This document shows, piece by piece, positions 33,802-42,765 of a stretch of DNA of 64,000 nucleotides (position 1 is the stretch's first letter; each line of letters opens with the position of its first letter). Position numbers and translations under genes: made by a program. Below the pieces are notes generated by a model that saw only the letters and a list, made by a program, of their open reading frames with translations, did no database searches and had not been told where the DNA came from. Source of the stretch: Pseudomonas syringae (GTDB lineage Bacteria > Pseudomonadota > Gammaproteobacteria > Pseudomonadales > Pseudomonadaceae); NCBI RefSeq assembly GCF_001698815.1, contig NZ_LGSI01000067.1:118204-182203 (forward strand), written 5' to 3'.

Positions 33802-34695
33802 ATGAGGCCAGAAATCGCTGTGCTTGATATACAGGGACAGTTTCGGGTTTACACGGAGTTTTATCGGGCAGATGCCGCAGAGAAGACCATCATTCTGGTC
33901 AACGGCTCACTGGCCACCACTGCGTCATTTGCGCAGACCGTGCGTAACCTTCATCCCCAGTTCAACGTGGTGCTTTACGATCAGCCCTATGCGGGCAAAT
34001 CCAAGCCCCACAACGTCAACGCAACGCCGTTGACCAAAGAAGCGGAAGGCCAGATCCTGCTGGAACTGATCGACCATTTCAACGCCGAACACATCATGTC
34101 GTTCTCGTGGGGCGGCGCGGCGGCGCTGGTTGCGCTTTCGCTCCGACCACAACGGATCGAGAAGGCCGTGATCAGTTCGTTCTCGCCGGTCGTCAACGAG
34201 CACATGCGTGATTATCTGGAGCGCGGCGCCCTGCACCTGGGTGCTCATGCGCGTTATGAAGTGGGCAACCTGGTCAATGACACCATTGGCAAACACTTGC
34301 CGCCGTTGTTCAAGCGTTTCAACTACCGGCACGTCAGCAGCCTGGAAACCCATGAATATGACCAGATGCACTTTCACATCAGCCACGTCCTGAACCTGGA
34401 TCAGAACGAGTACCTGAACGCCGCAAAAAACATCAATGTGCCAGTGCTGTTCATGAACGGCGAATGGGACGAATACACAGCTCCCACCGATGCCAGACTC
34501 TTTGACCGGGTAGTGAAAAACAGCACGTTCACGACGATACGCGCCACAGGGCATTTCCTGGACATGGAACACAAGGCCGCCTGCCGCGACTCGCGTTTCG
34601 CGTTGCTGGACTACCTCACACCGCCAACGCCAACACGCAGCCGTCAGACCTTCCATTACAGACAGGCCCAGACAGAACATGCCTTCGCCCTCTGA
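33802..34695 (+). CDS. phaG: PhaG, (R)-3-hydroxydecanoyl-ACP:CoA transacylase
   Basis: PhaG links fatty acid synthesis to medium-chain polyhydroxyalkanoate by releasing 3-hydroxyacyl groups from ACP. The 297-residue alpha/beta hydrolase starts MRPEIAVLDIQGQFRVYTEF and follows the P. putida protein closely (VNGSLATTASFAQTVRNLHP, LYDQPYAGKSKPHN, VLFMNGEWDEYTAPTDARLF). The nucleophile elbow is SFSWGGAAAL near residue 103. RhlA is the nearest paralogue, but the N-terminus and the FNYRHVSSLETHEYDQMHFH stretch are PhaG-like, and no rhlB is adjacent. It is monocistronic. Confidence 0.93.
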   Translation: MRPEIAVLDIQGQFRVYTEFYRADAAEKTIILVNGSLATTASFAQTVRNLHPQFNVVLYDQPYAGKSKPHNVNATPLTKEAEGQILLELIDHFNAEHIMSFSWGGAAALVALSLRPQRIEKAVISSFSPVVNEHMRDYLERGALHLGAHARYEVGNLVNDTIGKHLPPLFKRFNYRHVSSLETHEYDQMHFHISHVLNLDQNEYLNAAKNINVPVLFMNGEWDEYTAPTDARLFDRVVKNSTFTTIRATGHFLDMEHKAACRDSRFALLDYLTPPTPTRSRQTFHYRQAQTEHAFAL

Positions 34696-34721
34696 ACCCA
34701 ACGCTCGACCGAGCCGGGGAA

Positions 34722-34759
34722 CCATTCGCCAGCGCAACAACGCCGTAATCGGCGAATGG
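34722..34759. terminator. Inverted repeat after phaG
   Basis: CCATTCGCC (34722-34730) and GGCGAATGG (34751-34759) pair perfectly, starting 27 bases after the phaG stop. No U-tract follows, so terminator activity is only likely. Confidence 0.4.
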
Positions 34760-34849
34760 GCTCCGTAGATATAAGTCGGGTTTAATGGCTGGCAGGAAAT
34801 TAGCGCTTCAATTCAGCCGCCCATTCTGGTACAAAGTCAGCCGCTCAGA

Positions 34850-34923
34850 GCGGGTGTCGTATAATGGCATTACTCCAGCTTCCCAAGCTGATAACGAGGG
34901 TTCGATTCCCTTCACCCGCTCCA
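34850..34923 (+). tRNA. tRNA-Gly (CCC)
   Basis: A 74-base cloverleaf with an encoded CCA end. Acceptor GCGGGTG pairs with CACCCGC, the T arm is AGGGTTCGATTCCCT, and the anticodon loop TTCCCAA gives CCC. A T-rich run (CTTTTTC) follows at once and may end transcription. Confidence 0.95.
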
Positions 34924-35100
34924 CTTTTTCAAGGGTTTCAGGCGTATCAGCGTGAAACCAAGCGTGCTTGGTGACAGTTTGCGTGTAGGCAAGCTGATAC
35001 TAGAGAGAAAGAGAACATTCCGTCGCCCTCCCCATAGGCCGTTCCCGTTTTTATGTTGCCCCACGGGAAACAGGTATTTTAAGTAAGTTTTCTTCCCCCG
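34924..35100. other. Non-coding stretch after the tRNA
   Basis: No gene is seen. Two short inverted repeats occur just behind the tRNA: GGTTTCA/TGAAACC, and CCAAGC/GCTTGG at about 34958-34971. No integrase or attachment-site copy was found nearby. Confidence 0.5.
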
Positions 35101-35310
35101 GTGCGCAGTGACCTGCTGCCTCTTCGGCATGAACGATCCACCTTTGGCCTCAAAGCAGATCCCTTGTCGCCAGTTGCCGAGACGGCAGCGCGCAAGCTGA
35201 TCGATGCCGCACAAACGTTGCTTACCGACAGTCCCGAGTATCTATTCGGCCAATGGTCGACTGCTGATGTTGATCTGTCTTTGATGCTCAACCGGCTGAT
35301 GCTTGTACAG
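35101..35310 (+). pseudogene. Remnant of a YfcF-like glutathione S-transferase
   Basis: An internal piece of a GST C-terminal domain remains: RSDLLPLRHERSTFG, then AARKLIDAAQTLL, then EYLFGQWSTADVDLSLMLNR, which matches the conserved (L)FGEW.IAD.DLALMLNR helix of YfcF-type transferases. The N-terminal thioredoxin fold is absent upstream (no homologous sequence before 35101), and the frame departs from the family after about 35300. With about 70 of 210 residues left, the gene is dead. It lies just downstream of tRNA-Gly in a decayed area. Confidence 0.7.
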
Positions 35311-35394
35311 GTACAACGCGGCAGCATTCGAGGTCATCAGCGCTGACCACGACTTTTACCACTGCACAACGACCGGCGGGAATGGTGCCGTCTT

Positions 35395-35523
35395 TTATCG
35401 CGTCCTTGTTTGCTCCGATTGATTGATCAGTGCCTGCGCATAAGTCCAGACCATATTCTTCCAACGCCGCAGTGCACGGGTTGGAATGAATACATTGAAG
35501 GTCGGGCTAACCGGATCGCGACA
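35395..35523 (-). pseudogene. Possible decayed gene end, unidentified
   Basis: A minus-strand frame without a start codon reads DPVSPTFNVFIPTRALRRWK and continues NMVWTYAQALINQSEQ before its stop. The composition looks protein-like, but I cannot name a family. It may be the 3' end of a lost gene. 35311-35394 and 35524-35571 show nothing. Confidence 0.2.
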
Positions 35524-35571
35524 TCACTATTCTTCTCGGGCAAGTCTCGCGACCACCAAATCTGCACGAAC

Positions 35572-36435
35572 CTAACCCAACGCCTGAGTTACCACCGCGA
35601 ACTGTTCAGACGCGCTGGAGCCTTTGGGGGCCGGGCCGCGGGACATTTGTACGGCGGCTCCTACATCAGTGAAACCGAAGGTTTCAAGCCAGCCCCCTAA
35701 ACCGCTGTTTTGGGTAACGTCGATGCGCACGAAGCATCCAGCGGCGCCTTGCAGTAGCGAGCTGATCATCGCTCTGGCTTGCCGGGAAGTTTCGGCAATA
35801 ACCGGACCGACACAGCTACCGCGTCCAAAAGGTCGCAGCACGGCAAAGCCGATCAATTCACCGTCCTGTTCAACGCCACAGATTACTTCACCAATCGATA
35901 AAATCCCGCTCATCACAGGTTGCCGATCCATACCCGTGGCCGCCGATGCCAAGGCCAGCAGCGCCGCATGGTCGTGGCTGTCCAGCAGACGTAACGTAAC
36001 GCCAGGTTCAAGTTCGCTGGTCACAACCCCGGCAGGTACGGTGCCTTGATATTGATGTAACTGGTTGTAGGCCACGAAACCCTGACTGACGTACAACGGG
36101 GTTCCGGCAGCGGTAGCGGCGAGTGTGGCCGTGGTGCCTGCACTGGCTTCGAGCGCCAGGTTCATCATCTTGCGACCAACCCCCTGTCCTTGGCGCTCGT
36201 CAGCCACAATCACCAGTCCGACGGTGCTGAAGTCACCTTGAAGACAGCAAAACGCCGTCGCAAAAATCCCCTGCTCATCTTCAGCCACAAACCCCTTGCT
36301 GACGCTGTGCATGAACTGCCAGTCCTCAAGCCGATGCGGCCATTTGAGCTTTTGCGAAAGGGCATGAGCGGCGATCAAATCGGCATCGATCATAGGTCGC
36401 AGACGCACTGCGACATGGGGCAAGGTCGTGGACAT
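35572..36435 (-). CDS. GNAT family N-acetyltransferase
   Basis: The 287-residue protein has an N-terminal GNAT domain: the acetyl-CoA loop VIVADERQGQGVGRKMMN near residue 80 follows the Q/RxxGxG/A pattern. A second, weaker GNAT-like half (about 150-287, GVTLRLLDSHDHAALLALAS) resembles the YitH/HolE acetyltransferase group. I use ATG 36435 (MSTTLPHVAVRLRPMIDADL); the longer upstream frame runs into the promoter region of the divergent aldehyde dehydrogenase. Substrate unknown; it may belong functionally to the catabolic island. Confidence 0.83.
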   Translation of the reverse strand: MSTTLPHVAVRLRPMIDADLIAAHALSQKLKWPHRLEDWQFMHSVSKGFVAEDEQGIFATAFCCLQGDFSTVGLVIVADERQGQGVGRKMMNLALEASAGTTATLAATAAGTPLYVSQGFVAYNQLHQYQGTVPAGVVTSELEPGVTLRLLDSHDHAALLALASAATGMDRQPVMSGILSIGEVICGVEQDGELIGFAVLRPFGRGSCVGPVIAETSRQARAMISSLLQGAAGCFVRIDVTQNSGLGGWLETFGFTDVGAAVQMSRGPAPKGSSASEQFAVVTQALG

Positions 36436-36688
36436 GAGCAAACTTCCTGATAGAGGTTGAGCGCACTCTGGCACTGCGCAGACGATATTTCCAGCCTTGC
36501 TCCGGGCCCTTGCCCGCCTACCTGAGGCCTTGAAACATACCCATTCAGGCACTTTCAGCAGATTTAACTGGTGCGTAAAAAAATCAACGGAGTTACTGCC
36601 ATTGCACGCCCCTGACTCGGCAGCATGTGCCGTGAAAATATTTCTAGGATGGAGCATAAGTTTTTATTTCCCGCGCTCGGAGTTCGCC

Positions 36689-38167
36689 ATGACATCTTTC
36701 AATCCATTGCACGTCAGCGTGCGTTGTGCACATTTCATCGGCGGCCTCTACCGCGATGCACCCGCCTTGATGGATATTGCGCGACCCTCCGATGCGCAGT
36801 TTTATGCCGGGTTGCCGATTGCCGACGAGGCCCTCGTCGATGAGGCCGTGGAAAATGCCTGGCGCGCATTCAAGACCAGCGACTGGGCCTCTCGCCCGCC
36901 CCGTGAACGGGCAAGGGTCATGCGTCGCTGGGCGGACCTGATCGAAGCCGATGTTGCGACCCTCGCCCCGCTCGAGTCGGTTGGTTCGACCCGCCCCATC
37001 AGTGAATCCATCGGTTGGGACGTTCCATCGGTAGCCGAGGGTGTGCGCTTTTTTGCCGAATTCGCCGACAAGGTCGGTGGAGACGTGGCAGCGACTGCGA
37101 AAGACCACATAGGCATGCAAATCAGCGAGCCATACGGCGTGATCGGCGCCATCGCACCCTGGAACTTCCCGATGAGCATGGCCTGCTGGAAAGTCGCTCC
37201 CGCACTGGCAGCTGGCAATGCCGTGGTGCTCAAGCCTTCGGAAATGACACCGTTTTCCTGCCTGCGCCTTGCAGAGTTGGCGATTGTCGCGGGCCTGCCC
37301 GCCGGGATTTTCAATATTGTGCAGGGCGACGGCCGGACCACCGGCGCGGCCCTTTGCAGACATCCGAAGATCAGTAAAGTGACCTTTACCGGTTCCACCA
37401 CTACCGGCTCCGCGATCATGACCGCGTGCGCCGAGAGTGGCCCAAAACCGGTGACTCTGGAGCTGGGCGGGAAAAGTCCACAACTGGTGTTTGCTGATGC
37501 ACCCGACCTGACCCGCACTGCCCGTAGCATTGCCAAATCCATCACCGGCAATGCCGGCCAGGTGTGTGTAGCGGGATCGCGACTCATCGTTCAACGAGCA
37601 GCCCTGGAGCCGCTAATCGCGGAAATCCAGCGCGCGTTCGCACTGCTCAAGCCAGGTCGAACCTGGGACGCTGACACCAGCCTGGCGCCAATCATTTCCT
37701 CCACGCAAGCCAGCCGCATCGACAACATCGTGAGCCGTGGCATCGAGGCCGGCGCCGAGGTCCTGATCGGTGGCAGGTTGCTCGACACGCTCGACGGCGG
37801 CGCCTATTACGCACCGACGCTGCTAATGGGGGTCGACGCCAACAATCCTGCGGTGCTCGAAGAAATTTTCGGTCCCGTGCTTACGGTGCAAGTGTTCGAC
37901 GATGAAGAAGAAGGCCTCGCGCTGGCCGACCACCCGGTTTATGGGCTGGCGGCTGGTGTGCACACCGCCGACCTGGGCCGGGCGATGCGCGCCGTTCGCA
38001 GGCTGGAAGTCGGTACCGTCTGGATCAACCGCTACGGGCGCTCGGCAGACTGGATCATCCCTACCGGCGGCTACAAACGCTCCGGTATCGGCAAAGACCT
38101 GGGCCGTGCGGCCTTTGAAGCCAACCTGCGCTTCAAGAGTGTCTTGATCGATATCGCCCAATATTGA
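36689..38167 (+). CDS. NAD(P)-dependent aldehyde dehydrogenase
   Basis: The 492-residue ALDH has the cofactor and active-site motifs APWNFPMSMACWKVAPALAA, the glutamate in VTLELGGKSPQ and the nucleophile Cys in ITGNAGQVCVAGSR. It is most like the gamma-aminobutyraldehyde/PuuC and betaine aldehyde group. The ATG at 36689 follows CGGAG; the open frame further upstream is not homologous. In this island it could oxidise the aldehyde made by the amine oxidase at 43461. It opens the plus-strand cluster, 184 bases before hyuA. Confidence 0.9.
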   Translation: MTSFNPLHVSVRCAHFIGGLYRDAPALMDIARPSDAQFYAGLPIADEALVDEAVENAWRAFKTSDWASRPPRERARVMRRWADLIEADVATLAPLESVGSTRPISESIGWDVPSVAEGVRFFAEFADKVGGDVAATAKDHIGMQISEPYGVIGAIAPWNFPMSMACWKVAPALAAGNAVVLKPSEMTPFSCLRLAELAIVAGLPAGIFNIVQGDGRTTGAALCRHPKISKVTFTGSTTTGSAIMTACAESGPKPVTLELGGKSPQLVFADAPDLTRTARSIAKSITGNAGQVCVAGSRLIVQRAALEPLIAEIQRAFALLKPGRTWDADTSLAPIISSTQASRIDNIVSRGIEAGAEVLIGGRLLDTLDGGAYYAPTLLMGVDANNPAVLEEIFGPVLTVQVFDDEEEGLALADHPVYGLAAGVHTADLGRAMRAVRRLEVGTVWINRYGRSADWIIPTGGYKRSGIGKDLGRAAFEANLRFKSVLIDIAQY

Positions 38168-38350
38168 CAGCGCTACGAGCGCCCGGCAGGACGTGCTGCA
38201 GCCATGCTCGAATTCCATCTTTCGTGATGTGGCCGACGCGGGATAACGGCGCATCTGCTGAGGCTCGAATGTTGTAATCAATACCGGGGCGCGGCTGCGA
38301 TGTCAGCCCCCTTAACCTACCTGACACGCATTTGAGCAGAGGGCATTACG

Positions 38351-40402
38351 ATGGGGCTACGCATCGGTGTGGACATTGGCGGCTCCTTTACCGATTTCGC
38401 GGTTCTGGATGACGAACACGGGACCTTGCAGACCCTTAAAGTGTTTTCCCGGCCCGACAGCCCCGGCAGTGAAGTCCTGCTAGGCATACAAGGCTTGACC
38501 GAGCGCTACGGCATCGACCCGCGCGATGTGGTGCACTTCACCCACGGCACAACCGTTGGCGTTAACGCCGTGGTGCAACGCAAGGGGGTGCGTCTGGGCA
38601 TGATCACCACTCGTCATTTTGAAGACGTGCTGGACATTGCCCGCCTGAAAATTCCGGACATGTATCACCTGATGTCCAACCGCCCGCCAGCATTGATTCC
38701 TCGGGACCGGGTCTATGGTGTCGATGGTCGCCTGAATGCCGACGGCGGCGAGTTGACCCCCGTCGATGAACATAGCGTGCTCGATGCCGTGGAAGGTTTG
38801 CGCCGCTCGGGTTGCGAAGGCGTGGTGATCTCTCTGCTGCACAGCTATCGCAACCCGATGCATGAACACCAGGTCAAAGCGATCATTGAAAAGGCCATGC
38901 CCGGATTTTTCGTGTCCTGCTCTGCGGATGTCTGGCCGATCATTCGTGAATACGAACGCACCCTGACCGCTGTCATCGGCGGCTATGTGCAGCCCAAAGT
39001 AGCACATTACCTGGGCTCGCTGCAGAACGCTTTGCGCGAAGCGGGCGTGCCGGCAGAGTTGAAGGTCACCAAGTCCAACGGCGGCATCATGAGCGCCGAA
39101 AGCGGCAAGACCCAATGCGTGCAGATGATCCTGTCCGGCACCGCATCGGGCGTGATCGGCGCGGCTTATATCGCGCAGCTGTGTGAACTGCCTAACTGCA
39201 TGAGCCTCGACATCGGTGGCACAACCGCTGACGTAGCGCTGATCGTCGATGGTCAGCCGCAATACGCGACCGGCGAATACATCGGTGATTATCAGATCCA
39301 CATCCCATCGGTATCGGTGTCGTCGATCGGCGACGGCGGCGGCTCGATTGCCTGGGTTGATGAGTTTGGCGTGCTGAAAGTCGGTCCCGAAAGCGCTGGT
39401 TCGAGCCCGGGCCCGGTGTGCTACGGACGCGGAGGTACTCGCGCCACTATCACCGATGCCTTCGCCGTACTGGGTGTTCTGGGTCAGGCAGATCTGGGCT
39501 ACAACGCTGTTCAGGTTGACGAACAGGCGGCCCGTCAGGCGCTCGAACCACTGGCCAAAACCTTGGGTTGCGACGTGTTGCGAACCGCCGAAGCGATCAT
39601 CAACGTCTCGGTGTCCGGCATGTACACCGGCGTCAGCCGTATCGTTTCGCGCTTCGGCATCGACCCTCGTATCTTCGCGCTGATTCCATTCGGCGGTGCT
39701 GGCCCTATGCTCTCGTGCCACCTGGCGCGGGCGTTGAACATGCGCGAAGTCGTGGTGCCCACTACCCCCGGCGTATTGAGCGCCCTGGGCGGCCTGATTG
39801 CCGATACGCGTAACGATTTCGTCAAAACCACGTATTACGACCTGTCCGTGGCTAGCCTGCAGCGTCTGACCGATGATCTGAATGCATTGGAAAAAGACGC
39901 TCGGGACTGGATTAAAACCCAGACCGATGACCCGGATGGTGCTCAGGTCCAGGTTTCGGCGGACATGCGCTACAAAGGCCAGTCCTTCGAAATCGATACT
40001 CCGGTCAACGTCGCGGCATTGCGCGAGGGGAATCTGGCGGACTTCACGGCGACGTTCCACGAACAACACGCCCGACTCTATGGCCACAGCGATCCCGCCG
40101 CACCGATTCAGGTGGTGGCCCTGCGGCTGGTCATTAGTGCAGAAACACCAAAACCTCGCCTGCAGCCTATTGCAACCGGCACCGGCACGCCGAAAGTACA
40201 GGCACACATCAAGGTCTGGCTGGATGCTGCTTATCACGAAGTTCCACTGTACCTGCGCAGCGATTTGCTGGCGGGGCAGACATTCAACGGCCCGGCGGTC
40301 ATCGCCCAGGACGACACGACTACCTGCGTGCTGCCTGGTTTCAATGGGCGAGTTGACGTCTACGGCACTCTCATTCTCACCAACGTGAACGTTGAGGTCT
40401 GA
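38351..40402 (+). CDS. Hydantoinase/oxoprolinase subunit A (ATP-dependent lactamase-type)
   Basis: This 683-residue HyuA/OplA-N-type subunit binds ATP through an actin-like fold: GVDIGGSFTDFAVLDD at the start, HFTHGTTVGVNAVVQRKG near residue 65, SLDIGGTTADVALIV near 290 and PFGGAGPMLSCHLARAL near 445. Relatives include N-methylhydantoinase, 5-oxoprolinase, acetone/acetophenone carboxylase and caprolactamase, which phosphorylate the amide oxygen of a ring or a ketone. It pairs with the B subunit 3 bases downstream. The substrate cannot be read from sequence; a lactam or hydantoin is inferred. Confidence 0.87.
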   Translation: MGLRIGVDIGGSFTDFAVLDDEHGTLQTLKVFSRPDSPGSEVLLGIQGLTERYGIDPRDVVHFTHGTTVGVNAVVQRKGVRLGMITTRHFEDVLDIARLKIPDMYHLMSNRPPALIPRDRVYGVDGRLNADGGELTPVDEHSVLDAVEGLRRSGCEGVVISLLHSYRNPMHEHQVKAIIEKAMPGFFVSCSADVWPIIREYERTLTAVIGGYVQPKVAHYLGSLQNALREAGVPAELKVTKSNGGIMSAESGKTQCVQMILSGTASGVIGAAYIAQLCELPNCMSLDIGGTTADVALIVDGQPQYATGEYIGDYQIHIPSVSVSSIGDGGGSIAWVDEFGVLKVGPESAGSSPGPVCYGRGGTRATITDAFAVLGVLGQADLGYNAVQVDEQAARQALEPLAKTLGCDVLRTAEAIINVSVSGMYTGVSRIVSRFGIDPRIFALIPFGGAGPMLSCHLARALNMREVVVPTTPGVLSALGGLIADTRNDFVKTTYYDLSVASLQRLTDDLNALEKDARDWIKTQTDDPDGAQVQVSADMRYKGQSFEIDTPVNVAALREGNLADFTATFHEQHARLYGHSDPAAPIQVVALRLVISAETPKPRLQPIATGTGTPKVQAHIKVWLDAAYHEVPLYLRSDLLAGQTFNGPAVIAQDDTTTCVLPGFNGRVDVYGTLILTNVNVEV

Positions 40403-40405
40403 TCA

Positions 40406-42409
40406 ATGTCAATCGACAAGACAGCTCTGCAGATTTTCGCCAACTACTGCAGCGCAGCGGCCGAAAGCATGGCTTATACGCTGGTCCGCACGGCGCACTC
40501 CACATTCGTCAAAGAGACCGAGGACTTCTCCTGCGCAATGCTGACGCCGGACGGCCAGACCTTCGCATCACCCAAAACCCTGGGGGCCACGTGGTACACA
40601 GGCCTGGATTACAAGGCCGTAATCGATCTGATCGACGACTATCGCCCCGGCGATATTTGCATGACCAATGATCCGTACAGCGGCTATGTCGCAACACACT
40701 CCCCCGACATTGTGATGTGGAAACCGGTGTTTTACGAAGGCCGTATCGTCTGTTTCGTAGGCGGTCACATCCACAACACCGACGTGGGCGGTGCGGTACC
40801 CGCATCGCTATCACGCACCTTGACCGAGATTCATCAGGAAGGGATTCGTTTCCCTCCGTGCAAGATAGTGCGCGAAGGCGTACTGGACGAAAGCCTGCTG
40901 CACATAATGTCGATCAACGTCCGAGCCCCGGAACAGAACCTTGGCGACCTCAAGGCCGAGATCGGCATGTTGATGACCGGTGAGCGCCGCGCGCTGGAGA
41001 TCATCGAACGCTTCGGCATCGAGACCTTTGAATCCGGCATGCAGGCCCTGCTCGACTACGGCGAGCAACAAGCCCGCACACTGGTCCGCGCAATGCCGGA
41101 TGGTGAATACTTTTTCGCCGAATATGCCGATGAAGACAGCGTCAATGGCAAGCCATTGCGTGTCGCTCTGACCCTGCGCATTCAGGGCGACGAGTTGGAG
41201 ATGGACTACAGCGGCAGCGACCCGCAACTGGCCTCGTCGCTGAATATCCCGACCGGCGGCCATGAACGCCACGCGCTAATGCTGGTGGGTTTGAACTACG
41301 TGCTTTACACGCTTTCGCCGGACATCCTGCTCAATGCCGGAGTGTATCGGATGGTGCGCTGCATCCTGCCGGAGGGTACGGTGGTCAATGCACAGGCTCC
41401 GGCGGCGGTGGGCATGCGCAGTCTGACCTGCAAGCTGACTCACATGCTGACCTTCGGCGCTTTCTCTCTGGCATTGCCGGATCGGTTACCTGCCTGTTCG
41501 GCAGGCGGTCTGGCAATCCTGAGCGTGAAGACCCTGGGTCGCGACGGCCGTCAGGTCATGGCATCCCTAGGCCCGGTTGGCGGCGGCGCAGGCGGCATGC
41601 CATTCGCCGATGGTCCGGACGCTTCGGGTGCCAACAACGCCTTCCTGCGCAACACGCCAGTAGAAATCAACGAAGCCGAAGTACCGATTCTGGTCAAGCG
41701 CTACTGCTTGGCTCCCGGTTCCGGTGGCGCCGGAAAATACCGTGGCGGTCTGGGTCTGGTCATGGAGTTTCAGGTGTTTTCGCCCGGTTCGCTGGTCACG
41801 GCGCGCAACCGCGACCGCAGCCGTTTTGCCTCGTGGGGCGTGCTTGGCGGCCAGGCTGGCGCCAACTCACGTTTCACCCGTAACCCGGACACTGACCATG
41901 CAGAAGTGCTAGGCAATACAGACCTGGTCAACTGCCAGCCAGGCGATGTAATCCGGCTGGTCGGTGCCGGCGCCGGTGGTTACGGCAATCCGTTCGAACG
42001 CGCGCCAGAGCGTGTGCTCAAAGACGTGATGTGTGGCTATGTTTCCCTGGAACAGGCACGTGATGACTACGGCGTGGCGATTGTCGACGAGGTGATTGAT
42101 GTCGACGCCACCGCCGCACTACGTAATTGCACCCGGGAGGCAGTGGACGGGCATTTCAATTACGGTCCGTTCCGTACCGCCTTCGAACAAAAGTGGACCC
42201 GCGAACGCTACGCCGCACTAACCAAGTGCCTGGCAAGCGTGCCGGTCAACTGGCGCTACTTCCTCAAACATCGCCTGTTCGAAGCGCTCGATGCGCACCT
42301 GGCCGTCGCGCCACAGGAAAGCGCAGCGGGTGACTTGATCCAGCAACTGTTCGAGCAACAGTGTGAGCAATATCCGGAGTTGCGAGCGCTGACGGCACTT
42401 CCTGCCTGA
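40406..42409 (+). CDS. Hydantoinase/oxoprolinase subunit B
   Basis: This 667-residue HyuB subunit completes the ATP-dependent amidohydrolase. It begins TALQIFANYCSAAAESMAYT, with the family metal-site stretch MTNDPYSGYVATHSPDIVMW near residue 88 and GGHIHNTDVGGAVPASLSRT near 120. Late motifs are APGSGGAGKYRGGLGLVMEF and GAGAGGYGNPFERAPERVL. The length is somewhat more than the commonest B subunits (about 520-600), the extra being a C-terminal tail from about residue 560. A good terminator follows. Confidence 0.88.
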   Translation: MSIDKTALQIFANYCSAAAESMAYTLVRTAHSTFVKETEDFSCAMLTPDGQTFASPKTLGATWYTGLDYKAVIDLIDDYRPGDICMTNDPYSGYVATHSPDIVMWKPVFYEGRIVCFVGGHIHNTDVGGAVPASLSRTLTEIHQEGIRFPPCKIVREGVLDESLLHIMSINVRAPEQNLGDLKAEIGMLMTGERRALEIIERFGIETFESGMQALLDYGEQQARTLVRAMPDGEYFFAEYADEDSVNGKPLRVALTLRIQGDELEMDYSGSDPQLASSLNIPTGGHERHALMLVGLNYVLYTLSPDILLNAGVYRMVRCILPEGTVVNAQAPAAVGMRSLTCKLTHMLTFGAFSLALPDRLPACSAGGLAILSVKTLGRDGRQVMASLGPVGGGAGGMPFADGPDASGANNAFLRNTPVEINEAEVPILVKRYCLAPGSGGAGKYRGGLGLVMEFQVFSPGSLVTARNRDRSRFASWGVLGGQAGANSRFTRNPDTDHAEVLGNTDLVNCQPGDVIRLVGAGAGGYGNPFERAPERVLKDVMCGYVSLEQARDDYGVAIVDEVIDVDATAALRNCTREAVDGHFNYGPFRTAFEQKWTRERYAALTKCLASVPVNWRYFLKHRLFEALDAHLAVAPQESAAGDLIQQLFEQQCEQYPELRALTALPA

Positions 42410-42456
42410 CACTTGCACCCTAGGTGGGTGCTCCCGCCATGCAAACCACAACGATC

Positions 42457-42491
42457 AGCGTCAGCCCTGAAAGGGGCAGGCGCTTTTTTTT
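42457..42491 (+). terminator. Rho-independent terminator after hyuB
   Basis: AGCGTCAGCCCT and GGGGCAGGCGCT pair across a GAAA loop with one mismatch, followed by eight T residues. It lies 48 bases after the hyuB stop and ends the ALDH/hyuAB unit. Confidence 0.88.
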
Positions 42492-42765
42492 GCATGTGCG
42501 GCCCCTCTACGCCGGGGCGGCCCCGTTCTTGCGTCACAAACGTGCACAAAACTCCGGCTGGCCTGGCTTTCGCCCTGTCCTGAAGCGCTCGGCAAACAAT
42601 GCTGAGCGCGGGGTTCAAAACGGTGATTTGTGTTTTGACAGGGGGCGGTTTAAACGGCATCTGCTTAAACGATGGTGCTGTAATGCTTGTGCCCCCGAAC
42701 CAAACCCTCATCCAGACACGGGTTGGTCAGGCTCCTCGACAACGGCAGTTAAACAGGAACTCATC
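42492..42765. other. Gap before the HAD-oxidase genes
   Basis: No gene is seen here. TTGACA occurs near 42637 and could be a -35 box for the next unit, with a repeated TTTAAACG/CTTAAACG motif behind it, but no good -10 is at the right distance. An AGGAA ribosome site precedes the HAD gene. Confidence 0.4.

Noticed and set aside
33802..34695. RhlA (rhamnolipid precursor synthase) instead of PhaG
   Set aside because: Similarity is clear, but the N-terminus and several blocks follow P. putida PhaG more closely, and there is no rhlB.
34850..34923. tRNA-Gly as the attachment site of an integrated element
   Set aside because: No integrase gene and no repeated tRNA 3' end could be found in the window; only decay is visible.
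38480..40237. A 585-codon open frame on minus
   Set aside because: It is antisense to hyuA, whose ATP-binding motifs are clear; the minus translation has no family features and is a product of GC-rich codon bias.
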